A stretch of 21,804 nt of DNA from an uncultured Clostridia bacterium. Lineage in GTDB: Bacteria; Bacillota; Clostridia; Oscillospirales; Oscillospiraceae. The stretch covers positions 1 through 21,804 of the forward strand of contig CALBGG010000043.1 of NCBI GenBank assembly GCA_937893605.1, written 5' to 3'. This document shows, piece after piece, positions 6,975 through 15,047 of the stretch; position 1 is the first letter of the stretch; every line of letters begins with the position of its first letter. Made by a program: the position numbers and the translations under genes. The notes under the pieces are model-generated. The model searched no databases, was not told where the DNA came from, and worked only from the letters and a program-made list of their open reading frames with translations.

Positions 6975-8202
6975 TTTTTTCTCGCGCACTCAGCTCAGAG
7001 CTCTGTCATGGTGGAGCGACGCATCCCCCTACCGCGAGCTCGACGCCGTCATCTGCGACGGCGCGGTCCGCTCGGGCAAGACCCTGTGCATGGGCATATC
7101 CTTCGTCTGCTGGGCGATGCGGCGCTTTGACGGACAGAGCTTCGGCATATGCGGCAAGGCAAAAAGCAGCATAAGGCGCAACATGATAGAGCCTCTGCTG
7201 CCGGTGCTGCGCGATATCGGCTTTGCGGTGCGCGACCTCGTGTCAAAGGGCGTCGTCGAGATCGGCTATCGCGGGAGGAAAAACCGCTTTTATCTCTTCG
7301 GCGGAAAGGATGAGAGCTCGAGCGCGCTGATCCAGGGCGTGACTCTGGCGGGGGCGCTGCTCGACGAGGTGGTTCTGATGCCGCGCTCGTTTGTCGAGCA
7401 GGCCTGCGCGAGATGCTCGGTGGCGGGCAGCAAGCTGTGGTTCAACTGCAACCCCGAGAGCCCGCAGCACTGGTTTTACCGCGAGTGGATACAGAGAGCC
7501 GACGAGCGGTGCGCACTGTATATCCACTTCACGCTCGAGGATAACCCCTCGCTGTCAAAGAAGATAATCGACCGCTATAAAAGAATGTACAGCGGCGATT
7601 TCTACAGGCGCTTTATCCTCGGACAGTGGGTGCTGCCGTCAGGCAGGGTGTATGACTTCTTTAACGAGGACATGCTGTGCGACGCGCCGGAGAAATGCGG
7701 CGAGTACGTCGTGTCCTGCGACTACGGCACGAAAAACCCGAGCTCCTTCGGACTGTGGGGCAAAAGCGGCGAGAGCTGGTACCGTCTGCGCGAGTATTAC
7801 TACGACGGGCGCAAAATGGGGATACAGAAGACCGACGAGGAGTACGTCGCGGCCTTGACCGAACTTTGCCGCGGCGTAAGCCCGCAGCGCGTTATTGTCG
7901 ATCCCTCGGCGGCGAGCTTTATAGAGGCGCTCTCCCGCGCGGGCTTCCGGGTCGAGAAGGCCGAGAACGACGTTCTGCGCGGCATACGGCTGACGGCGTC
8001 GTATCTCAAGAGCGGGCGCATACGCATCTGCCGCGGCTGCGACGATGCGCTGCGCGAGTTCTATCAGTACCGCTGGGACGACAGAGCAGACAAAGAAGTG
8101 CCCCTGAAGCAGCACGACCATGCGATGGACGATATCCGTTATTTTGCCGCAGGCATTTCAAAACTTGTGCAGCCCCTTGGCGCTGCATGGGTAGAAAGGT
8201 AG
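6964..8202 (+). CDS. Phage terminase large subunit (PBSX/XtmB-like)
   Basis: A 412-residue DNA-packaging motor. The ATPase part has Walker A GAVRSGKT (33-40), Walker B LLDE (132-135) and the coupling-type motif NCNP (161-164). The nuclease part (about 245-400) has Asp253 in SCDYGTKNPSS, Asp313 in VDPSAASF and Asp389/390 in HDHAMDDIRYF, the expected RNase H-like metal ligands. All key residues are present and the length is normal for the family, so it looks functional. The start ATG at 6964 follows GGAGGGCGAGAGGG and overlaps the upstream gene. PBSX-type terminases package by headful and, in PBSX itself, fill particles with host DNA; whether this one does is inference. Confidence 0.95.
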   Translation: MTFDFFSRTQLRALSWWSDASPYRELDAVICDGAVRSGKTLCMGISFVCWAMRRFDGQSFGICGKAKSSIRRNMIEPLLPVLRDIGFAVRDLVSKGVVEIGYRGRKNRFYLFGGKDESSSALIQGVTLAGALLDEVVLMPRSFVEQACARCSVAGSKLWFNCNPESPQHWFYREWIQRADERCALYIHFTLEDNPSLSKKIIDRYKRMYSGDFYRRFILGQWVLPSGRVYDFFNEDMLCDAPEKCGEYVVSCDYGTKNPSSFGLWGKSGESWYRLREYYYDGRKMGIQKTDEEYVAALTELCRGVSPQRVIVDPSAASFIEALSRAGFRVEKAENDVLRGIRLTASYLKSGRIRICRGCDDALREFYQYRWDDRADKEVPLKQHDHAMDDIRYFAAGISKLVQPLGAAWVER

Positions 8203-8206
8203 GAAT

Positions 8207-9367
8207 ATGAAACTGTTTTCAAAACAAAAAACGGCGGCGCCGAGAGTGCAGCTTCGCAGCACGCAGACCCATCCGTTCAATCTCATTGACAGCTATGTGC
8301 CGCTCGGCAGCACGGAAACAAGGCTTTACCGCATGATCCGCGAGGCGGTGCCGGTGGTGGATGCGGCGATACTAAAGATCGTCAGGCTCACCGGCGGCTT
8401 CGAGGCCCGCTGCGCGGACAAAAAAGCGGAAAGAGAGCTCGGCGAGTTTATACGCACCGTGCCGACCGGCAGAGGTCAGAGAGGTCTTGAATGCTTCCTG
8501 TCGGCGTATCTCGACTCAATGATAACCTGCGGCAGAGCCGTGGGAGAGATCGTAGTAAACGGCAATCGGGATATCGCCGCCGTCATATGCGGCAACGTCG
8601 CCGATGTGCAGATACGCGAGGGAAAAACCCCGCTGGACTTCGAGCTGTGCGGCGTCTCCGACACAGGCTGCGTCGTGCCGTTCCGGTATCAGAATCTTCT
8701 GATGTTTACGCCGTTTAACCCCGAGGCCGACTCGCCCTACGGCGTTTCGATGCTCAGGAGCATGCCGTTTCTGTGCGGCATACTGCTGAAGATCTATCAG
8801 TCGATAGGCCAGAACTGGGAGCGCGCCGGAAACGTGCGCTTTGCGGTCGTGTATAAGCCGCAGGGCGACGCGCTCGACCGTTTTTCGGCTCAGGAAAGGG
8901 CGCAGCAGATAGCCTCGCAGTGGTCAGAGGCCATGCAGAGCGGAAAATCGGGCTCCGTGCGCGACTTTGTCGCAGTCGGCGACGTGGACATAAAGGTCAT
9001 CGGCGCTGACAACCAGATACTCGACAGCGAGGTGCCCGTGCGGCAGATACTCGAGCAGCTCATTGCGCGCACCGGCATACCGCCTTTCCTGCTGGGTCTC
9101 AACTGGTCGACGACCGAGCGCATGAGCGCACAGCAGGCAGACCTTATGACAAGCGAGCTGAACGCCATCCGCCGCTCGGTGACGCCCGTTATAGAGAAGA
9201 TCTGCCGCATGTGGCTGAATATGCACGGCTATGCGACGACGCTCAGCATAGAATGGGAGACGATCAACCTTCAGGACGAGGTCGAGGAGGCCAAGGCTGC
9301 GCTGTATCTTGCGCAGAGAGACAAAATCTATTGGGAAGAAGGAATAAGCAAGAATGAAAATCATTAA
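8207..9367 (+). CDS. Phage portal protein
   Basis: A 386-residue portal, the dodecameric ring through which DNA enters the capsid. It lies 4 bases after the terminase. Typical portal features are the N-terminal region with two helices around VPVVDAAILKIVRLTGGFE, the central LMFTPFNPEADSPYGVSMLRS segment, the GNVRFAVVYKP strand, the helix-rich clip/stem region, and ISGLP-like text GIPPFLLGLNWSTTERMSAQQAD followed by a long helix to the C terminus. The end is short compared with many portals of 430-500 residues. Its last 14 bases overlap the protease gene. No frameshift or stop interrupts it. Confidence 0.88.
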   Translation: MKLFSKQKTAAPRVQLRSTQTHPFNLIDSYVPLGSTETRLYRMIREAVPVVDAAILKIVRLTGGFEARCADKKAERELGEFIRTVPTGRGQRGLECFLSAYLDSMITCGRAVGEIVVNGNRDIAAVICGNVADVQIREGKTPLDFELCGVSDTGCVVPFRYQNLLMFTPFNPEADSPYGVSMLRSMPFLCGILLKIYQSIGQNWERAGNVRFAVVYKPQGDALDRFSAQERAQQIASQWSEAMQSGKSGSVRDFVAVGDVDIKVIGADNQILDSEVPVRQILEQLIARTGIPPFLLGLNWSTTERMSAQQADLMTSELNAIRRSVTPVIEKICRMWLNMHGYATTLSIEWETINLQDEVEEAKAALYLAQRDKIYWEEGISKNENH

Positions 9368-10247
9368 GGACGGCTCGGCGTCGGGCTCCGAGTGCACGCC
9401 GCAGGAGCTGCAGGCGATAAACGCCTTTGCCAAGGCTCAGCTCAGTGCCGAGGAGGTCTACACATTTCGGGTGCTGCTGTGCGACAACGAGGTAGACCGC
9501 GATTTCGAGCGCTTTTCGGTATCGACGCTCCGCGAGCTGAGCGAGCTTTTCGTCGGCGCGACGGGCATCTGCGACCATGACTGGCGCAGCGAAAACCAGG
9601 TCGCGCGCATTTACAGGACGGAGCTCGTTACCGAAAAGGGCAAAACCACCTCGTGCGGAGAACCGTACACTTATCTCAAGGGCTTTGCATACATGCTGCG
9701 CACCGAGGCAAACGCCGAGTTCATCGCTCAGATAGACGGCGGCATAAAGCGCGAAACGAGCATCGGCTGCTCCGTCGCGCAGAGCGTTTGCAGCATATGC
9801 GGCGCACAGATCGGGACATGCAGCCACGAAAAGGGCAAGATCTACGGCGGCGAGAGATGCTGCGCGGTGCTCACGGGCGCTGTCGATGCCTATGAGTGGA
9901 GCTTTGTCGCCGTTCCGGCGCAGAGAAGCGCGGGAGTCATAAAAAGCTTTGTAGAAAGCGAGGCCGGGCGAGGCTATAAGACCGAGTTCGACGCGCTGGA
10001 GAAATCGGCGCAGCTGGGCAGAAAGTATCTCGATTCGCTCAGAAGCGAGGTGCTCAGGCTCTGCCTCGTGTGCGACGAGAAAATGCACCCGGCGCTTGAA
10101 AAAAGCGTGTCTGCCATGGATGAGCCCGAGCTTATAAAGCTCAGGGACGCGTTTGAGGAAGCATCACAGAAGCTTTATCCGCCGCTGACCCAGCTTCCGG
10201 GCAGAGGCGAGGTCACCGCATTTTCCGGTGAAGAATACATTATTTGA
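9354..10247 (+). CDS. Prohead maturation protease-like protein with cysteine cluster
   Basis: A 297-residue protein between portal and capsid genes, where the prohead protease belongs. Candidate catalytic residues are the His in GICDHDWRS and the Ser in RETSIGCSV, which fit the His...Ser order of S78-type proteases. Between the catalytic part and YEWSFVAVPAQ is an insertion with CSICG...C.H and a further pair GERCC, which looks like a zinc knuckle; I recall this insertion in other Clostridia phage proteases. The C-terminal third (about 205-297) is helical and charged and may be a scaffold segment removed on maturation. It has no separate scaffold gene beside it, which fits a fused scaffold. 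Confidence 0.75.
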   Translation: MKIIKDGSASGSECTPQELQAINAFAKAQLSAEEVYTFRVLLCDNEVDRDFERFSVSTLRELSELFVGATGICDHDWRSENQVARIYRTELVTEKGKTTSCGEPYTYLKGFAYMLRTEANAEFIAQIDGGIKRETSIGCSVAQSVCSICGAQIGTCSHEKGKIYGGERCCAVLTGAVDAYEWSFVAVPAQRSAGVIKSFVESEAGRGYKTEFDALEKSAQLGRKYLDSLRSEVLRLCLVCDEKMHPALEKSVSAMDEPELIKLRDAFEEASQKLYPPLTQLPGRGEVTAFSGEEYII

Positions 10248-10268
10248 TCTTAGATCAGGAGGACAAAA

Positions 10269-10613
10269 ATGAAAGTAAGTTTTGAAGGCATCGGAGAGCA
10301 GGTGCTCTCATTCAATAAGGCAAGCGACGTGAGCGAGGGCGCTCTCGTAAAAATGAGCACGAACAGCACCGTGAAGTCCTGCTCGGCCGGCGACCGCTTC
10401 ATGGGCGTATGCATCGCCGCCGGCGACAGCTTTGCCGAAGTCAAGACCGCGGGCTATGTTGAGCTCGGCTACACGGACGATGCGCCCGCCGTCGGCTACG
10501 CAAAGCTTGCAGCGTCTACAGCCGGCAAGGTCAAGGCCGTCACAAGCGGCGGCGCGGAGTACCTCGTAATCAAGGTAGACAGCACTGCCGGCACCGTCGG
10601 CTTTATCATGTAA
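10269..10613 (+). CDS. Capsid decoration/stabilising protein-like (DUF2190-type)
   Basis: A 114-residue beta-rich protein, rich in Gly, Ala, Ser and Val, between protease and major capsid genes. Its pattern (FNKASDVSEGALVKMSTNSTVKSCSAGDRFMGVCIAAGD...AEVKTAGYVEL) is like the DUF2190 or gpD-like capsid stabilising proteins that sit on the outer capsid surface. RBS AGGAGGACA lies before the ATG. Short, abundant-product-like codon choice and a strong ribosome site fit a structural role. The specific family call is by pattern only. Confidence 0.7.
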   Translation: MKVSFEGIGEQVLSFNKASDVSEGALVKMSTNSTVKSCSAGDRFMGVCIAAGDSFAEVKTAGYVELGYTDDAPAVGYAKLAASTAGKVKAVTSGGAEYLVIKVDSTAGTVGFIM

Positions 10614-10626
10614 GGAGGAAACGATC

Positions 10627-11658
10627 ATGGCATACAATTTTAATGAGATAAGACTTGAAAAGGGCATGTATTCAGAGCGCGGCAAGACCTTCGAGCAGAC
10701 GCTCGAGGCGCTCGACCCCAACGAAAACTACAAGGGCACTCCCTATGAGGGACTTGACGCGTTCCAGCGTCAGCTCAAGAGATTCGATATAAAGGTGCGC
10801 GGCGCGGGAAGCGACGTTGTCGAGAAGTTCTTCTCCACCTCCGAATCTGCCGTGCTGTTTCCCGAGTACGTCTCGCGCAGCGTAAAGGCTGGCATGGAGG
10901 AGGGCAATATCCTGCCGTCCATCACCGCGACCGTCACCCGCTTTGACGGCATGGACTACCGCTCTATCTACTCGGCAGCAACCGAGGACGATAAGAGCCT
11001 GCGCTATGTCGGCGAGGGCGCTGCGATCCCTCAGACCGAGGTGAAAGCCTCCGACCACCTTGTGAGCCTCAAAAAGCGCGGCAGAATGCTCGTTGCGTCC
11101 TACGAGGCAATCCGCTTCCAGCGCCTTGACCTGTTTTCTGTCATGCTCCGTCAGATCGGCAATCAGATCATGCGCATGCACCTTGAGGACGCCATCGACG
11201 TCATCAAAAACGGCGACGGCAACTCCAACAGCGCGGCGACCTATGCCGTCGGCGATTCAACCATCGGCGGCACCGCCGGCACTCTCAGCTACGGGGAGCT
11301 TCTCAACTTCTGGAACACCTTTGATCCATACACGATGAATACCCTGCTCGCGGCTCCCGACGTTATGATGAAGATCCTCAAGTGCTCCGAGTTCCAGAAC
11401 CCCCTGTCGGGTCTTAATTTCCAGGGCACCGGCGAGCCCGGCAATCCTCTGGGCGCAAAGCTCATTCGCTGCTCGGCAATGCCCGCGGGCAGCGTGATAG
11501 GCCTTGACAAGGGCTACGCACTTGAGATGGTCACAGCAGGTGATGTTAACGTCGAGTACGACAGACTTATCGACCGCCAGCTCGAGCGTGCGGCCATCAC
11601 CAGCATCTCCGGCTTTGCAAAGCTCTACACCGAGGCATCCAAGGTGCTGAACGTTTGA
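10627..11658 (+). CDS. Major capsid protein (HK97-fold type)
   Basis: A 343-residue major capsid protein. The N-terminal region is charged and helical (about 1-70), then SESAVLFPEYVSRSVKAGME begins the core, followed by the E-loop/P-domain text YVGEGAAIPQTEVKASDHLVSLKKRGRMLVASYEAIRF and a long helix LDLFSVMLRQIGNQIMRMHLEDAIDVI. The end (VEYDRLIDRQLERAAITSISGFAKLY) is the typical closing strand pattern. It is preceded by AGGAGGAAA, the strongest ribosome site in the cluster, as expected for the most abundant product. The gene is intact. A 198-base hairpin-rich gap follows and separates head and neck/tail genes. Confidence 0.88.
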   Translation: MAYNFNEIRLEKGMYSERGKTFEQTLEALDPNENYKGTPYEGLDAFQRQLKRFDIKVRGAGSDVVEKFFSTSESAVLFPEYVSRSVKAGMEEGNILPSITATVTRFDGMDYRSIYSAATEDDKSLRYVGEGAAIPQTEVKASDHLVSLKKRGRMLVASYEAIRFQRLDLFSVMLRQIGNQIMRMHLEDAIDVIKNGDGNSNSAATYAVGDSTIGGTAGTLSYGELLNFWNTFDPYTMNTLLAAPDVMMKILKCSEFQNPLSGLNFQGTGEPGNPLGAKLIRCSAMPAGSVIGLDKGYALEMVTAGDVNVEYDRLIDRQLERAAITSISGFAKLYTEASKVLNV

Positions 11659-11667
11659 TACGCCACA

Positions 11668-11779
11668 TTTTTTGTGAAGTATAACCTCACAAAAAATCTC
11701 GCTGCGCTCGTCAAAAAGTCCTGACGGACGTTTTTGATGGCTATTTATCTGATTGCGAGCGGGGCCTTTGCCCCCTCGC
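11668..11779 (+). other. Three successive inverted repeats in the gap after the capsid gene
   Basis: The only non-coding gap in the cluster (11659-11856) holds three hairpins. First, TTTTTTGTGA (11668-11677) with TCACAAAAAA (11687-11696). Second, TCAAAAAGTCC (11711-11721) with GGACGTTTTTGA (11726-11737), one bulged base, with a T-rich downstream arm. Third, GCGAG-C-GGGGC (11755-11765) with GCCCC-CTCGC (11770-11779), one bulge. They may act as a partial terminator or RNA-stability element that lowers expression of the downstream tail genes, or be a small inserted palindromic element. An in-frame upstream extension of the next gene exists across part of the gap but has no ribosome site. Confidence 0.55.
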
Positions 11780-11856
11780 GCTCCCCTGCTGCCAAATCGC
11801 TTTTGCATGCGGCGCAGGAAACGGAGCTTGATCAGTCTATTTTCAGGAGGTATTCA

Positions 11857-12228
11857 ATGTCATATACGGATATGGACATAGAAATGAAGGCGCTGAGCAT
11901 GCTCGGCTCGAATGTCCCGGATGAGGACGCAGTCATGCTGCGCACGGTCTGCACCGCCGCTGCCGCCGAGCTTGAGGGAAGACTCAGGCGCGGCGTTTCA
12001 AGCGATGATATGACCGAGCTTTTTACAACGGCGGCCGGTATGCTGGCAATATCCATGTACATGGAGCTGGGAGCTGCGCACTCGGGCGGCGTGAGCGGCT
12101 TTACGGCAGGTAAGCTCTCTGTGCAGCTCGGCGGAGCGTCCGCCGCAGCGCTCAGAAAAAGCGCCGAGACGATGCTGGGCGCGTATCTCGATAACGGCGG
12201 CTTTGAGTTCGTGGGGGTGCAGGGATGA
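11857..12228 (+). CDS. Head-tail connector-like protein
   Basis: A 123-residue, mostly helical protein with alternating acidic helices (DMDIEMKALSMLG, EDAVMLRTVCTAAAAELEGRLRRG) and a C-terminal Gly/Ala/Ser part. Position directly after the capsid gene, size and helical layout match the gp6/gp15-type adaptor that docks under the portal. The start is the ATG at 11857 because AGGAGG (11845-11850) lies 6 bases upstream. It overlaps the next gene by ATGA. Family assignment is by position and architecture, not by a diagnostic motif. Confidence 0.65.
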   Translation: MSYTDMDIEMKALSMLGSNVPDEDAVMLRTVCTAAAAELEGRLRRGVSSDDMTELFTTAAGMLAISMYMELGAAHSGGVSGFTAGKLSVQLGGASAAALRKSAETMLGAYLDNGGFEFVGVQG

Positions 12229-12536
12229 CGGTAACTAACAGACTGCTGCACAATTACGGGCAGTCTCTCACCATAGGCTCGGCCGAGGGTAGGGGCTTTA
12301 TATCCTGCCTTGACCCGGACGATGCGCAGATACACAAAACGCAGCTGGCCCCGGGCGTGACGAACAATTCAAAATACCGGCTCATCACGGACGCCGAGAA
12401 TATCGCCGAGGGCGACCGCGTCACCGCCGCGGGCAGAAGCTATATTGTGCTGCGCGTGGAGCCCGTGCGCATATTCGGCGCGTTTTCGCACAATGAGTGC
12501 ATACTGAAGCTGAAGGGAGGCGCGGTGAATGCTTGA
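12225..12536 (+). CDS. Head closure/stopper-like protein
   Basis: A 103-residue, beta-rich protein. The text LITDAENIAEGDRVTAAGRSYIVLRVEPVRIFG, a small barrel with 'D.V...G..Y.V..V....', is the usual pattern of phage head-closure proteins such as the gp16/XkdH type. It overlaps both neighbours (4 and 8 bases), so translation is coupled through the neck genes. Its role would be to close the filled capsid and connect it to the tail part. Confidence 0.62.
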   Translation: MTVTNRLLHNYGQSLTIGSAEGRGFISCLDPDDAQIHKTQLAPGVTNNSKYRLITDAENIAEGDRVTAAGRSYIVLRVEPVRIFGAFSHNECILKLKGGAVNA

Positions 12537-12996
12537 AGCTATAGCTGCCGGGATAGCCGAGGCGCTCAACAGTGCCGGAATAAAGGCTGTAGCGGCCTTT
12601 AATGCAAACGAGCTCGATGCCGCCGCGCCCTTCGTATGCGTGGGACTTAAGTCGGTAAAACTTACCTCATCCGGGCTCGGCAATTACATAGGCGTCTGCA
12701 CCGAGGATGGGCAGGTGAAGGAAATGTACGGCGAAAAAGCGGAGCTAAACCTCGCGCTGGACGTATACAGTCCCGCGGCGGAGACGGAGAAATGCTCGGA
12801 GTTTGCCGATGCTGTCAGATGCGCGCTGTACGGCGTTGACGGCGTGTCCGCTGCGGAATTCTCCTTCGGCGGGATAAAGTACGATGCCGACAGCCGCATG
12901 CTGCTTGCAAGCTGCTCTGCGAAGGTATGCGCCTATCTCGTGCGCGAAAAGCTCGGCAGCTCGCTTTCGGAATACAGCATAGGGGAGGCAAGATGA
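12529..12996 (+). CDS. Tail terminator/tail completion-like protein
   Basis: A 155-residue alpha/beta protein: an N-terminal helix (MLEAIAAGIAEALNSAG), strands around APFVCVGLKSVKLTS, then AELNLALDVYSPAAETEKCSEFADAVRCALYG, the 'strand - Y.P......... F...' pattern seen in gpU/gp17-like tail-terminator folds. It follows the head-closure gene, as the tail terminator does in long-tailed phages. It overlaps both neighbouring genes. I am fairly sure it is a neck or tail-end structural protein, less so about which one. Confidence 0.58.
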   Translation: MLEAIAAGIAEALNSAGIKAVAAFNANELDAAAPFVCVGLKSVKLTSSGLGNYIGVCTEDGQVKEMYGEKAELNLALDVYSPAAETEKCSEFADAVRCALYGVDGVSAAEFSFGGIKYDADSRMLLASCSAKVCAYLVREKLGSSLSEYSIGEAR

Positions 12997-13364
12997 GCAT
13001 GATAAAGGCATATTCCGCAAACTCGGCAAAGGTCGGCGTTGACGGCGTTCCTCTCGGCGCGGTGACGCTGGCCGAGGAATACGAGGACTATTCCGCGTAC
13101 CCGGTGCGCGGCTTCGGTGACTCCTGTCCGAGCGCGATACTCACCTTTGACCGAAGCTACGGCGTTATTCTCGAACGCGAGGTGTCCGTCGGCGACGGCG
13201 TGAGCCTGGAGAATATTGGTGAGTTTGAGCTTCAGATAGGCGGCAGAATATACAGCGGCTGCCGCTGCACGCAGCTAAAGAAGACAAGAAAGCCCGACGG
13301 CTCCGAGAGAGAAAAAATAACGATCCGTGCACTGGATCGTCAGGAGGTATCAGCCAATGAATAA
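12993..13364 (+). CDS. Uncharacterised structural protein in the tail-tube slot
   Basis: A 123-residue beta-rich protein with no motif I recognise with confidence. It contains GVDGVPLGAVTLAEEYEDYSA, ILTFDRSYGVILEREVSVGDG, FELQIGGRIYSGCRCTQLKK and EREKITIRALDR. In a normal long-tailed phage this slot holds the sheath and tube genes. It could be a tube-like barrel (tube proteins are near 110-150 residues), or a baseplate-type adaptor. The start ATG at 12993 overlaps the upstream stop (ATGA). No sheath-sized gene is present anywhere near. Confidence 0.6.
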   Translation: MSMIKAYSANSAKVGVDGVPLGAVTLAEEYEDYSAYPVRGFGDSCPSAILTFDRSYGVILEREVSVGDGVSLENIGEFELQIGGRIYSGCRCTQLKKTRKPDGSEREKITIRALDRQEVSANE

Positions 13365-13527
13365 CGAGGGCGAAATGCTGAATGTCCGCGCATACACGCC
13401 GGATGAAAACGGCGTGAATTTTGATGAGCAGCAGCTGTTTATCGTGCGCCGGCGCGATATGTCGTTTCTGTCGGAATATTTTCGCCGCGACGCGAGAAGA
13501 TACGATAACGGCTTTGAGCTGTATTAG
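13357..13527 (+). CDS. Small uncharacterised phage-cluster protein (56 aa)
   Basis: A 56-residue protein that starts at the ATG at 13357 with CAGGAGGT upstream and overlaps the preceding gene by 8 bases. It is charged and ends in FLSEYFRRDARRYDNGFELY. The RRDARRYD stretch looks like a conserved tail-end motif in phage proteins but I cannot name the family. In order it lies where tail assembly chaperones or the tape measure would be, so it may be a shortened relative or a dedicated adaptor. The strong ribosome site and coupling argue that it is translated. Confidence 0.6.
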   Translation: MNNEGEMLNVRAYTPDENGVNFDEQQLFIVRRRDMSFLSEYFRRDARRYDNGFELY

Positions 13528-13538
13528 GAGGGGTAGAC

Positions 13539-14108
13539 ATGCTTGCACCGATGCAATACAGAGACTTTGTGTGGCCGAACAACCCCAGGGTGTTCGAGGT
13601 CAAATACCGCCGCACGCTGCACAGCTATAAGCTGCCGTTTTCCGGCTATGTCGTGCAGAATCTGGGGCTGCAAAACAAGATAATACGCGGCGAGGGCGAG
13701 TTCGTCGGCCCGCAGGCCTATGAAAACTTTCGAAAACTCGCCGCGCTTTTTGAAGAAAACAAGGGCGGTAAGCTCGTGCATCCCGTGTGGCCGACGATGC
13801 GCGCGTATTTTGCCTCGCTCAGCTTAAAACAGGAGCCGAAGGAGGATTACATAAGCTACAGCTTTGAGTTCTGGGAATACATCGGCTCTGCGTTCGAGGA
13901 TTCGTCCGAGGCCATAGACGACACCGACTACGGCAATCCCATTTCCGATATAAGCCGCGTGCGCTACTACAGCGCCGGCGAAAACGACACCCTGCGCAGC
14001 ATTTCTCAGCTCAAGGGCGTTGCACTGACGGCTCTTATGGAGCTAAACCCCGAGATAACAAACCCCGACGCCGTGATATCCTACGGCAGGCTCATAAGGA
14101 TAAGGTGA
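13539..14108 (+). CDS. DNA-circulation N-terminal-like plus LysM protein (baseplate/tail hub protein, XkdP-like)
   Basis: A 189-residue protein with two parts. Residues 1-125 follow the pattern of the DNA_circ_N domain known from Mu gpN-type baseplate proteins: YRRTLHSYKLPFSGYVVQNLG, GEGEFVGPQAYENFRKLAALF, then GGKLVHPVWPTMRAYFASLSL and YISYSFEFWEY. Residues about 142-189 form a LysM domain: YYSAGENDTLRSISQLKG, LMELNPEITNPD and a final GRLIRIR. In contractile tails such LysM proteins link the tape-measure end to the baseplate hub. The RBS is TAGGAGGGG. It is 4 bases before the hub gene. Confidence 0.75.
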   Translation: MLAPMQYRDFVWPNNPRVFEVKYRRTLHSYKLPFSGYVVQNLGLQNKIIRGEGEFVGPQAYENFRKLAALFEENKGGKLVHPVWPTMRAYFASLSLKQEPKEDYISYSFEFWEYIGSAFEDSSEAIDDTDYGNPISDISRVRYYSAGENDTLRSISQLKGVALTALMELNPEITNPDAVISYGRLIRIR

Positions 14109-14112
14109 CGCT

Positions 14113-15045
14113 ATGAAGGGATATATCATGGATAAAGACGGCGTGTCCACGCCGCTCCCCGAATTTCTGTCCTGGGACGTGTGCCACGGCATGGGCGAGC
14201 CCTGCGACTGGTTTGAGGTAAGCTTTATATATTACAGCAATCAGCTTTCGAAGCTGCAAACGGCGTGCTCTTTCCGTGCAACGCATGACAGCGAGGTCGT
14301 TTTCAGCGGAGTTATAGATGAATACAGCATAAGCATCGATGAAAAGGGCTCGGTCGTGACGCTGTCCGGGCGCTCGAAGGCGGCGCTTTTATTGGATAAC
14401 GAGCTTCCGGCGCAGGAATATGCCGCGCTCGGCAACACCGCGGCCGTGAGCGCCTTTGTATCGCCATACGGCATAAGCAATGTCGTTTCCGGCTCCGGCG
14501 TTACGCTGAGCGCCTTTTCCGTCCGCACCGGTGAGAGCGCGTGGAGCGCTCTCAAGCGCTTCTGCCGCTATGCATGGAAAACGACGCCGTATTTTGCAAA
14601 GGACGGAACGCTCATATTAAACGGGCGCGCCGGCAATACGATAACGGTCGATGCCTCCGAGGATGTTTCGAGCATCGCCATGTGCGATGAGCGCTACGGC
14701 ATAATTTCGGATATAAGCATACGAAACCGCGTCACCGGCGCAAGCTACACGAGCTCCAACGCCGCGTTCGCCGCCCGAGGCGGCAAATGCCACAGAGAGA
14801 TGACCGTTCCAAAAACGACCGGCGCGGATGCCGTGAGATATACGGCGGCATATCAGATCGCCGAATCGCAGCGCGGCAAAAAATGCGTAAAGCTTACGCT
14901 GACAAAGCAGTTTGCCTGCTTCCCCGGCGACAGGGTGAGCCTGACGGCATCAAAGCTCGGCCTTAGCGGAGCGTTCACCGTTTTGTCGTCGCACTGTTGG
15001 GCCGATTCCCTGAGCGCAGGAACTATCGTCACATTGGAGGTGTGA
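14113..15045 (+). CDS. Baseplate hub protein (XkdQ / Mu gpP / gp44-like)
   Basis: A 310-residue hub-type protein. An N-terminal beta domain (DVCHGMGEPCDWFEVSFIY, FSGVIDEYSISIDEKGSVVTLSGRSKAALLLDNE) is followed by SAWSALKRFCRYAWKTTPYFAKDGTLILNG, which is the usual 'W..l..lc...g..p....dG.l...' pattern of the gp44/gpD hub fold, and a C-terminal beta domain ending in the FPGDRVSLTASKLGLSGAFTVLSSH barrel pattern. In contractile systems this trimer caps the tail tube and carries the spike. Start: ATG at 14113 behind AAGGTGA; an ATG at 14128 is also possible. It is only 2 bases before the spike-tip gene. Confidence 0.75.
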   Translation: MKGYIMDKDGVSTPLPEFLSWDVCHGMGEPCDWFEVSFIYYSNQLSKLQTACSFRATHDSEVVFSGVIDEYSISIDEKGSVVTLSGRSKAALLLDNELPAQEYAALGNTAAVSAFVSPYGISNVVSGSGVTLSAFSVRTGESAWSALKRFCRYAWKTTPYFAKDGTLILNGRAGNTITVDASEDVSSIAMCDERYGIISDISIRNRVTGASYTSSNAAFAARGGKCHREMTVPKTTGADAVRYTAAYQIAESQRGKKCVKLTLTKQFACFPGDRVSLTASKLGLSGAFTVLSSHCWADSLSAGTIVTLEV

Positions 15046-15047
15046 GC

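Noticed and set aside
9264..10088. A 274-codon minus-strand frame inside the portal/protease genes
   Set aside because: Antisense to two overlapping phage genes with clear domains; no start signal.
11734..11856. N-terminal extension of the head-tail connector gene across the hairpin gap
   Set aside because: The extension encodes low-conservation text through the hairpins and has no ribosome site, whereas AGGAGG lies right before the ATG at 11857.
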